A DNA stretch of 46,866 nt from Candidatus Lambdaproteobacteria bacterium. GTDB lineage: Bacteria > SAR324 > JACQKK01. The DNA is taken from positions 1 to 46,866 of the forward strand of contig JACQKK010000181.1 in assembly GCA_016204605.1 (NCBI GenBank). Reading direction: 5' to 3'. The notes beneath the pieces are model-generated. The model worked only from the letters and a program-made list of their open reading frames with translations, did not search any database and had not been told where the DNA came from. A program made the position numbers and the translations under genes. Shown here piece after piece: positions 1 to 7,000 of the stretch. How positions within the stretch are numbered: the stretch's first letter is position 1; each line of letters starts with the position of its first letter.

Positions 1-52
1 CCTGCCGAACACCCTCTTCGACAAGCTGGGCTTGCCCAGGCTTGCCGGGTAA
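1..52 (+). CDS. C-terminal end of an unidentified + strand gene (partial)
   Basis: An open frame enters from the left edge and ends in TAA at 50-52, giving the residues LPNTLFDKLGLPRLAG. Fifteen of its sixteen sense codons end in G or C, matching the coding bias of the rest of the window, so it is probably the true tail of a gene. Sixteen residues are too few to name a family. It converges on the acyl-CoA carboxylase gene, with two hairpins between them. Confidence 0.4.
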   Translation, partial: LPNTLFDKLGLPRLAG

Positions 53-70
53 CCTCAACTGGCCGAACCG

Positions 71-129
71 CCCGGTGCGGACCCGCATGCCGGGTGGTGT
101 GGGAGGGGGGAACCGCGAGGTTTCCCCCT
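71..129. terminator. Two hairpins between convergent genes, possible bidirectional terminator
   Basis: Positions 71-75/90-94 (CCCGG/CCGGG) and 76-79/84-87 (TGCG/CGCA) form one hairpin with a 2-nt bulge. Positions 104-114 pair with 119-129 as an 11-bp stem containing one G-U wobble, closed by a GCGA (GNRA-type) tetraloop. Neither is followed by a T-tract on either strand, so intrinsic termination is inferred only from the convergent position. A Rho-dependent or mRNA-stabilising role is equally possible. Confidence 0.4.
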
Positions 130-197
130 ATCCCGATCGACCACCGCAAGCAGTGTGCTGCCAGAGATCGTGCCCGAACCTTGGATGCTGAGAACCT

Positions 198-1748
198 CTA
201 GCGCCGGAAGCCGTGGGGCGTGGGGCCGAGCTGCTCCGGCAGCACCTCGTAGGCCAGCCGCACCCACTCGCAGAGCAGGGGCCGCGTCTCGCGGGGGTCG
301 ATGATGTTCTCCACCCCGAAGCGTTCGGCGGTGCGGTAGGGGGAGATGTACGGCTCGAAGTGCTCCTCGAGCTCCGCGATGCGGGCCTTGGGATCGGGGT
401 GGGTTTGCAGCTCGCGGCGGTAGGCGGCGGCGATGCCTCCTTCGAGCGGCAGCGAGCCCCAGTTGCCGGTGGGCCAGGCGTAGCGGGTGGTGAAGCCATG
501 GGCGCGGAAGTTCTCGTTGCCGGCGACGCCGTAGGCCCGCCGCACCACGATGCCGCACCAGGGCACGCGGCTCTGGTCGATGGCGGAGAGGGCGCGGATC
601 GCGGCGCGCACGGTGCCCGTGCGCTCGGCCTCGACGCCCACCATGATGCCGGGCTGGTCGGTCAGGTTGACCACGGGCAGGTGGAACGTGTCGCAGAAAT
701 CCACGAACGTCTCGATCTTCTGGGCGGCGTCGCGCGTCATCGCCCCGGCATAGATGTAGGGGTCGCTGGCCAGCACCCCCACCGGGTAGCCATCGAGCCG
801 GGCCAGACAGGTGATCTTGGCCGGTCCGTTGCGCGGGGCGATCTCGAACAGCGAGCCCTTGTCGAACACCAGCTCGAGCAGGCGGCGCATCTTGTACACC
901 TTGCGCTTCTCGGTGGGGATGATCCCCAGCAGCTCCTCCTCCGTGCGCTCCGGGCGGTCGTCGGGCGGCACGCGCTGCGGCAGGTGGTAGACGCTGCGCG
1001 GCACGTACGAGAGCCAGCGCTTGGCCTGGGCCATCGCGTCGAACTCATCCTCGGCCTCGTTGTCCACCACGCCGCTGCCGCGGGTGTGGACGAGATACCC
1101 GCCCAGATCCTCCTTGTCGGTATGCTGGGAGATGGCAGGGTCCACCACGGGCGGCCCGCCGGCGAACACCTGGCTCTTGCCGCGCACCATCACGCTGAAG
1201 TGGGCCGCGGCCACCTTGACCGCCGCGAGGCCCGCGCAGGAGCCGAGGGCCACCCCGACCACGGGCACCGTCTCCAGCACCATCGCCGGCGGCAGGTTGC
1301 CGAAGCTGGGGATGATGGTGTGGCCGTTCACCTCGATGCTCTTGATGCTGCCGCCCGCGCTTTCCACCAACCGGATCAGCGGAGCGCGCATCTCGATGGC
1401 GAGCCGATCGGCGTAGACGAACTTGTTGACGATCTTGGCATCGGAGGCGCCGCCGCGGATGGTGAAGTCGTCGGCGCCGACGACGACCGCGCGCCCCGCG
1501 ATGGTGCCCCGTCCGATGATCGAGTTGGCCGGGGTGGCCCGGAGCAGTGCGCCCTGCTCATCGTATTGGGCGCGCGCCACCAGCGCGCCGACCTCGCGGA
1601 AGCTGCCGGAGTCCAGCAGGTGCTCGATCCGCTCCCGTGCAGTGAGCTTGCCGGCGGCATGTTGGCGGGCAACGCTCTCGGCGCCTCCCAGCTCCCGCGC
1701 GATGCGGCGGCGGCGCTGCAGTTCCTCGATCTTGTCTTGCCAGCTCAT
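198..1748 (-). CDS. Acyl-CoA carboxylase, carboxyltransferase (beta) subunit
   Basis: The 516-residue protein has the two-lobed crotonase-like carboxyltransferase architecture of propionyl-CoA and methylcrotonyl-CoA carboxylase beta subunits. These transfer CO2 from biotin to an acyl-CoA in the cytoplasm. Family landmarks are the N-terminal TARERIEHLLD segment, the VVGADDFTIRGGA and RLVESAGGSI motifs, VVGVALGSCAG in the first lobe, and NLTDQPGIMVG and YGVAGNENF in the second. Length fits the family (about 510-540). The start at 1748 (MSWQDKIEEL) is chosen because that is where family similarity begins. Upstream in-frame codons read as low-complexity, basic, non-coding sequence, and an AGGG lies just before the ATG. 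No biotin carboxylase or biotin carrier gene is in the window, so the partner subunit must lie elsewhere. Whether the substrate is propionyl-, acetyl- or methylcrotonyl-CoA cannot be decided here. Confidence 0.9.
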   Translation of the reverse strand: MSWQDKIEELQRRRRIARELGGAESVARQHAAGKLTARERIEHLLDSGSFREVGALVARAQYDEQGALLRATPANSIIGRGTIAGRAVVVGADDFTIRGGASDAKIVNKFVYADRLAIEMRAPLIRLVESAGGSIKSIEVNGHTIIPSFGNLPPAMVLETVPVVGVALGSCAGLAAVKVAAAHFSVMVRGKSQVFAGGPPVVDPAISQHTDKEDLGGYLVHTRGSGVVDNEAEDEFDAMAQAKRWLSYVPRSVYHLPQRVPPDDRPERTEEELLGIIPTEKRKVYKMRRLLELVFDKGSLFEIAPRNGPAKITCLARLDGYPVGVLASDPYIYAGAMTRDAAQKIETFVDFCDTFHLPVVNLTDQPGIMVGVEAERTGTVRAAIRALSAIDQSRVPWCGIVVRRAYGVAGNENFRAHGFTTRYAWPTGNWGSLPLEGGIAAAYRRELQTHPDPKARIAELEEHFEPYISPYRTAERFGVENIIDPRETRPLLCEWVRLAYEVLPEQLGPTPHGFRR

Positions 1749-1960
1749 TTCGCGTGCCCTGTGTGGTGGGATATTGGACGAACCCTTCGACTTTCGCTCG
1801 CCGGGACGCACGGTGCGCGCCGCGGCGAATTTTTTCCGCGGCCTCTTTGCAACGTGAATCGCGATCGATGTCAAGTGCGGCGGTGGGCGCCGCACGCGCG
1901 GCATGCACCCGCTCTGCGGGAGGAGGCGCCCCAAGCGCCGTGGGCGGTCGCTGCGCGGGC

Positions 1961-1997
1961 AAAAAAAAGGCCGTCCCCGCCTTTAGGGTACGGCCTT
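1961..1997 (-). terminator. Rho-independent terminator
   Basis: On the minus strand an 8-bp stem (AAGGCCGT/ACGGCCTT, + positions 1990-1997 and 1967-1974) is followed directly by a run of T residues (eight A on the + strand, 1961-1968). This is the clearest intrinsic terminator in the window. It ends transcription coming from the lipoprotein gene or from a separate small RNA located at about 2130-1961. Confidence 0.85.
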
Positions 1998-2130
1998 GCT
2001 GCTAAGACTCGCTGGTCTCCCTTCGCACCCGGCACAAGAGCCAGCGGCCTGAGTTCGGCTGGCGTTGGATTCCCCGGGACGGCGTTACAGGTGCGAATTC
2101 ATCCGCTCGGCTCTTCCTCCGCTTGTGCCT
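1961..2130 (-). ncRNA. Putative structured RNA with an H-type pseudoknot, unidentified
   Basis: Two perfect 8-bp inverted repeats interleave: TTCGCACC 2022-2029 with GGTGCGAA 2090-2097, and GGCACAAG 2031-2038 with CTTGTGCC 2122-2129. The first arms are separated by one base and the order is C-A-C'-A', which is a pseudoknot topology. The second stem can extend by 4 bp (AGCC 2039-2042 with GGCT 2109-2112) across a 9-nt bulge. A further 6-bp hairpin (GCCAGC 2040-2045/GCTGGC 2058-2063) lies inside and would compete with that extension. On the minus strand the element runs straight into the intrinsic terminator at 1961-1997, which is why I assign that strand. It could be a 3' UTR structure of the lipoprotein mRNA or an independent RNA. 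I compared it mentally with 6S, RNase P, tmRNA and the c-di-AMP riboswitch and could not make it fit any of them. Confidence 0.35.
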
Positions 2131-2182
2131 GGGCACGGGCGCAACTGCCCCATTCCCTGCGCCAGCATGCGACACAACGGCG

Positions 2183-2638
2183 TTACTTCGCCGCCGGCTT
2201 TGCGGCGGGTTTCGCGGCTTTCTTGGCGGCCGGCTTTTTCTTCATTGCGGCAGCCTTGGCTCTCTCCTCGGCGGCCTTCTTGGCAGCGGCTTCCGCAGCG
2301 GCTTTCTCGGCCGCGGCTTTCTCCATCGCCGCCTTGTTGTCGGCCATCGCTTTGTCCGCACTCATCTTCGCTTCGGCGAACGAAGCTTTCGCATTCTTGT
2401 AGTCGCGGCTCAGCGAGAATTTCTTGTTCTGCGTGTCCACCTCAGCCTTGCCTTTGTTGAAGGCATCCTCCGCCTTCTTCATGTCGGGGAAGGCATTCGG
2501 GTCGACATTGGCTTGCTTGGCCGCATCCAAAGAGGCCTTCGCGGCGTCCATCTCCTGCTGGGGCGGTTTCTCCGCTTGGCACCCGGCAAACCAGGTCAGC
2601 GCGGCGACCGCGACGACCACCCACAACCATCTGCTCAT
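2183..2638 (-). CDS. Lipoprotein with Lys/Ala-rich coiled C-terminus (DUF4398-like)
   Basis: A 151-residue protein opens with a short signal peptide, MSRWLWVVVAVAALTW, and a lipobox ending FAGC, so it is predicted to be lipidated at Cys20 and membrane-anchored. The middle (about 25-100) is helical, with DAAKASLDAAKQAN, MKKAEDAFNKGKAEVDTQ and YKNAKASFAEAK heptad-like segments. These resemble the paired helices of small DUF4398-type periplasmic proteins. The last 50 residues are almost only Ala, Lys and Glu and end in repeated KKAAKPAAK units, similar in composition to TolA linkers or histone H1-like tails. The start at 2638 is supported by GGAG 9 nt upstream. An earlier in-frame Met would put charged residues ahead of the signal peptide. 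A terminator lies about 190 nt downstream. The role is unknown; a peptidoglycan-binding or envelope-spacing function is only a guess. Confidence 0.7.
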   Translation of the reverse strand: MSRWLWVVVAVAALTWFAGCQAEKPPQQEMDAAKASLDAAKQANVDPNAFPDMKKAEDAFNKGKAEVDTQNKKFSLSRDYKNAKASFAEAKMSADKAMADNKAAMEKAAAEKAAAEAAAKKAAEERAKAAAMKKKPAAKKAAKPAAKPAAK

Positions 2639-3070
2639 GTAGTAACTCCAGGAATTGAAAACATGGGGAACCATCCTCACCAGACGCGTGCTCGGAAGAT
2701 GGCGCAGCCGTCTGAAACGGCAACGCCATACCATAGCACAATTTTTGAAAAGCAAATGGCATCATCGTTTGGTGGCTTGCGCCCCCGCTTGGGTGCCGGA
2801 ATTCGTGCCATGGCAGCGAGCGCGTGCGTCTCGCCCGGTCCGGCTCTGATGGCGTCTTGGCGCGCACCGGCGGGCAACGCATCGCGGCGGAGCAAGCAGC
2901 CCCTCCCCACCCCGCCGGCGGCCGGCGAATCGGTGCGGGAGTGCGCTTTACAGGGGGTGCAGGCGTTCGGCGACGTTGCGGTGTGGCCATTCGCGCTTGG
3001 GGCGCAGCGGTACACGGGCTCGCGTCCCGGCGTTCCTGCCGGGGGTCGGGGGCGAGGGCATCGGGGGGAT
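2639..3070. other. Intergenic region without a recognisable gene
   Basis: The 432 bases upstream of the lipoprotein gene contain no frame with family-like sequence. The part next to the lipoprotein is unusually A/T-rich for this window (about 2725-2765) and carries the promoter candidate described separately. The remainder, to the VOC stop codon, shows nothing I can name. Confidence 0.5.
2730..2738 (-). promoter_or_regulatory. Candidate extended -10 promoter of the lipoprotein gene
   Basis: On the minus strand the sequence TGCTATGGT (+ 2738 to 2730) matches an extended -10 element (TGn plus TATGGT). It sits in one of the few A/T-rich patches of the window. No good -35 hexamer lies 16-18 nt upstream, which extended -10 promoters can tolerate. 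Transcription would begin near 2723, giving a leader of about 85 nt. Confidence 0.35.
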
Positions 3071-3442
3071 TTAGCGACGAGGTCCGAAGATCGAAAGCAC
3101 GTGGCCATCGGGGTCCCGGAAGTCGGCGGCGTGCTGATCGCCGGTGACGGGCCGCGGCGCGCTGCGGAACGGCACCCCGCGCGCGGAGAGGGCGCCGTGG
3201 GCCGCGTGGATGTCCTCCACGTGAAACACGAGCTCGACGCTGCGCTCATCGGCAGGAGCCGCCAGGCCCTGGGTCGCGTGCAGGCAGAGGGTCACGCCGC
3301 CGCCATCGAAGAAGGCGAACCCGCCCGTGCTTGACTGGAGCGGCAGCCCCAGCGCGTCCCGGTAGAACGCCACCGACCGGCCGAGGTCGCTCACGCCCAG
3401 CATCACGGTGCCCAGCTTCGCCAGGCGAATGTCGCCGCCCAT
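3071..3442 (-). CDS. VOC-superfamily (glyoxalase/dioxygenase-like) protein
   Basis: A 123-residue protein forms a single VOC module of paired beta-alpha-beta-beta-beta units. Landmarks are LGVSDLGRSVAFYRDALGLP near the N-terminus, FAFFDGGGVTLCLH, VELVFHVEDIHAAHGALSARG, and the C-terminal DFRDPDGHVLSIFG, where the FRDPDGH signature lies. The family includes metal-dependent glyoxalases, fosfomycin-resistance enzymes, dioxygenases and non-enzymatic binding proteins, so the substrate cannot be assigned. The start at 3442 follows a GGGAGGG Shine-Dalgarno 2-3 nt upstream. The gene is monocistronic and divergent from the large histidine kinase. Confidence 0.8.
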   Translation of the reverse strand: MGGDIRLAKLGTVMLGVSDLGRSVAFYRDALGLPLQSSTGGFAFFDGGGVTLCLHATQGLAAPADERSVELVFHVEDIHAAHGALSARGVPFRSAPRPVTGDQHAADFRDPDGHVLSIFGPRR

Positions 3443-4043
3443 GACCCTCCCACTGTGTGTCCGCCCGTGCGCTGCGCCGGCACACGCCAATATTCAGTTG
3501 ACTAGGCACCGCATCCGGAACAAATCCGCACGAAATTCGTTCCACTGGTCCAGCCCATCGAGTGTCCAGTCGGCACGGGAAGGGGCACGAGCCCTCCCGG
3601 CCGGCAGTGCTTGACGTCAGGGCGAATGGTCATCCGGCGAGGCTCTGGAGCCACCCGCCTTGCACGAGGGCAGGATTGCGTCCACCGCCGAACGCCGGAC
3701 GCGCCCGTCGCCTGCGCCACCGCCCGGAGGGGAGGCACGGCGTCGGCCCCAGCGTGCAGGTCACGGGGGGACCTGGGTGCGGACGACGTGTTTCCACAAG
3801 GAAGCATTGTCGACGAACATCGTCGTGATTGCAGCGTAATTCACGACGTCGGTCGCTACCGTGGCGGCGCAAGCTGGTATAAGCGGAGGCCGCACAATTC
3901 CCTTCCATGGAGACTCTGCGCCGCGAAGGTGGAACTCCAGCGCAGGATGGCATCAGGGCAGGGCACCTGCCGGAGTTTCGCGATGCGGCAGACGGTCGAG
4001 ATGAGGATTCGATTGAAGTCCATCGGTATCGCGGGGTCGGGTC
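3443..4043. other. Divergent intergenic region upstream of the histidine kinase
   Basis: About 600 bases separate the divergent VOC and kinase genes, with no gene I can support. It contains overlapping palindromes at 3811-3849 and a possible extended -10 box TGGTATAAG at 3876-3884 on the + strand without a clear -35. The long frames crossing this region lack any protein-family character. Confidence 0.45.
3811..3849 (+). promoter_or_regulatory. Overlapping palindromes, candidate operator or RNA switch
   Basis: CGACGA-ACA-TCGTCG at 3811-3825 is a perfect palindrome. Its right arm is reused in a second perfect inverted repeat, CGTCGTGA 3821-3828 with TCACGACG 3842-3849. The two pairings exclude each other. 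A further GACGACGTG lies at 3782-3790. The block sits about 30 nt upstream of the TATAAG box and about 200 nt before the kinase start. It may be a regulator-binding site at the DNA level; an RNA role would need a promoter further upstream. Confidence 0.35.
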
Positions 4044-7000
4044 ATGCGACGCAAGGGGGGTGCACACGTGACGGGCTCGGAACGGACACTTCGTCAACTG
4101 GTGGAACAGGCACCCAACGCCATGGTGATGGTCGATGGCGGCGGCACCGTCCTGGTGGCGAACCGGCATGCGCTGGAGTGGTTCCGGTATTCCGCCGACG
4201 AGCTGATCGGCAGCCCGGTGGATCTGCTCATGCCCGAGCGCTTCCGCATGGGCCACCAGCACCAGCTCCGGGCATACCTCCGTGTACCGGTCGCGCGACC
4301 GATGGGAACGGGACGCAACCTCTTCGGGCGGCGCAAGGACGGAAGCGAGTTTCCTGTCGATATCAGCCTCAGTCCCTTCGAGACGCCGGCCGGGCTGCGG
4401 GTGCTCGCGAGCATGCTCGACCTGACCGAGCCCAAGCGGGTCGAGGCCGCGCTGCGGGAAAGCGAGGCGCGCTACCGGATGCTCTTCGAGCAGGCGGCCG
4501 ACGGCATCTTCATCTCCGACGGCGAGGGCAACTACCTGGACGTCAATCCGGCCGGCTGCGTCCTGCTGGGCTATGCGCGGCAGGAGATCATCGGCCGCAA
4601 CCTGCAGAGCGTCATCGACCCCGAGGAGCTGCGCCGCGATCCGCCCCGCCTGGCCGAGTTGCGCAGCGGCGAGGCCCTGGTCAGGCAACGCACCCTGGTG
4701 CGGAAAGACGGCACGCGCCTCGCGGCGGAGCTGAGCGTGCGCCAGCTTCCGGACGGCCGCATGCAGGCCATCGTGCGCGACCTGACGGAGCGCATGCGGG
4801 CGGAGGCCGCGCTGAAGGAAAGCGAGGAGCGCTTCTCGAAGGCGTTCCGGAGCAATCACGTCGCCATGGCCATCTGCCGCCTCCGCGACGACATGCTGAT
4901 CGATGCGAACACCAGCTTCCTGCAGGCCCTGGGCGTTTCGCGCGAGGAGGTAGTCGGCAGGTCGGTCGCCTCCCTGCGCGCCGCCATGATGCCGGGAAGC
5001 CGCAGCGAAGTGCTCGAACGCGCCGAGCGCGGCGAGCCCGTTGCGGGGATGGAGGTCGAGATCCGCGGCCGCTCGGGCGGGGTGGCGCACCTGCTGATGT
5101 CGATCGACTACATCACGCTGGGAGGGGAGCGCTGCGCGCTGGCGAGCTTCACCGACATCACGGCCCGCAAGCTTGCGGAGGAGGAGCTGAGGAAGAGCGA
5201 ACAGCGGCTGGCCGAATCCCAGCGCATCGCCAGCCTCGGCTCCTGGGAGCTCGATCTCGCCACCCGCGAGGAATGGTGGTCGGACGAACAGTATCGGTTG
5301 AACGGCATTCCCAAGGGCACGCCGCCGCGCCACGACGTGTTTCTCAGCCTGATCCCCCCGGCAGATCGAGCGTCGTTCAACGAACGGTACGACAAGGTGC
5401 TGGCCGAAGGGACCTGGGAGGGGGACTACCGCATCGTGCGGCCCGACGGCCAGGTGCGCCACATGCACTGCTTCGTGCAGACTCGGTACGACGGGAACGG
5501 GCGCCCCATCGCCATGGCCGGCACCAACCAGGACATCACCGAGCGCGTGCGGACCGAGCAGGAGCTGGAACGCCAGCGGCGACTGCTCCAGGCGGTGATG
5601 GATACCGTGCCGTTCTGGCTCTACATCAAGGACGATCAGGCCCGCTATCTCCTGGTCAACCGCGACATGGCGGAATTCTTCGGGCAGCCCAAGGAGGCCT
5701 TCGTGGGCAGGCGCCATCGCGATTTCTTCCGGTCGGAGGAAAGCGACGTGGCGGACCGCGTCGATGCGGAGGTCATCCGCGCGGGAAAGCCGGTGGAGAA
5801 TTTCGACGCCCGCGCGGCCCGCAGGGACGGCTCCATCAGCCGGCGCCGCGTGCTCAAGCTGCCCTGGTTCCGCGAGGACGGCACGGTCGCCGGCCTCGTG
5901 GGGAGCTCGATCGACATCACGCCGCAACGGCTCGCCGAGGAGGAGCTGGTGCGCCAGCAGCGGCTGTTCGAGGCCGTGATGGACACCGTGCCGATCTGGC
6001 TCTACATCAAGGACGACCAGGCCCGCTACCTGATGGTCAACCGGGAGATGGCGGAGTTCTTCGGGCAGCCGAAGGAATTCTTCGTGGGCAAGGGCACCCG
6101 CGACATGCTGGGCCCGGAGCTGGGCGCCCTCGCCGAGCGCATCGACACGGAAATCGTCAGGACCGGCCGGCCTGTCAAGGACTTCGACGTCCAGATCACC
6201 CGCGCGGACGGCACCACGTTCCGGCGCCGCGTGTTCAGACTGCCGTGGCTCCGGGAGGATGGCACCGTCGCCGGCATCGTGGGGAGCTCGATCGACATCA
6301 CGGCGCGGGTGCTGGCCCAGCAGGAGCTGGAACGGCAGCGCGAGTTGCTGCGCACGGTCATCGACTCCATTCCGCACCGCATCGTCGTGCGCGATCTCAA
6401 CGGCGCGTACCTGCTGGCCAATGAGGCAATCCGCAAGCTCTGGCCGGGGATTCCACAAGCCGCGATGCCCGAGGGCGGGCCGCCGCACCTCGGCGCCGAG
6501 GAACGCTCAGCCTCGGAGCGCAGGCGGCGGATGGTGATCGCGGAGGGGCGCTCCAGGGAGCATGAGCTCCACCGCCTGCGGAGCGACGGCATCGAGGAGT
6601 GGGTACAGGCGCGCTGGGTGCCGCTGCGGGACGCTCAGCAGAAAGTCATCGGCACGGTCAGCGTGACGGTCGATATCACCGAGCGCAAGAAGGCGGAAGA
6701 GGAGCTGCGCTACTCCGAGGAGCGCTTCCTGGGCATCCTCTCCCTGGCCCCCGATGCCATCATCTCGATCGACGAGGCGCAGCGCATCGTGCTGTTCAAC
6801 CGCGGCGCCGAGCAGATCTTCGGCTTCGCCGCGGAGGAGATCCAGGGCAAGCCGCTCGATGTGCTGATACCGGAACGCTATCGGGCGGCTCACCGGCAGC
6901 ACGTGGCAGGGTTTCAGGGCGATCAGAGGGACCACCGCTACATGAGCGGGCGCCAGACGATCGTCGGCCTGCGCCGCAACGGGGAGGAGTTTCCCGCGGA

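Larger units (their letters stand above)
1749..2182. other. Intergenic stretch holding a terminator and a putative structured RNA
   Basis: No convincing gene lies between the lipoprotein stop and the carboxyltransferase start, both on the minus strand. The stretch holds the T8-tailed terminator at 1961-1997 and the inverted repeats described at 1961-2130. The remaining 1749-1960 is the leader of the carboxyltransferase gene, where I recognise no clear promoter. Confidence 0.5.

Noticed and set aside
1961..2130. 6S RNA, RNase P RNA, tmRNA or a c-di-AMP riboswitch
   Set aside because: The size is roughly right for 6S, but the interleaved stems are not a rod-like fold. The RNase P core sequences, tmRNA tRNA-like end and the conserved end of the ydaO motif are not found. 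Left as unidentified.
3630..6488. 952-codon open frame antisense to the histidine kinase
   Set aside because: It is a high-GC shadow of the kinase. Its composition is Ala/Arg/Pro/His-rich with no motif, while the + strand frame has nine PAS domains and a full kinase core.
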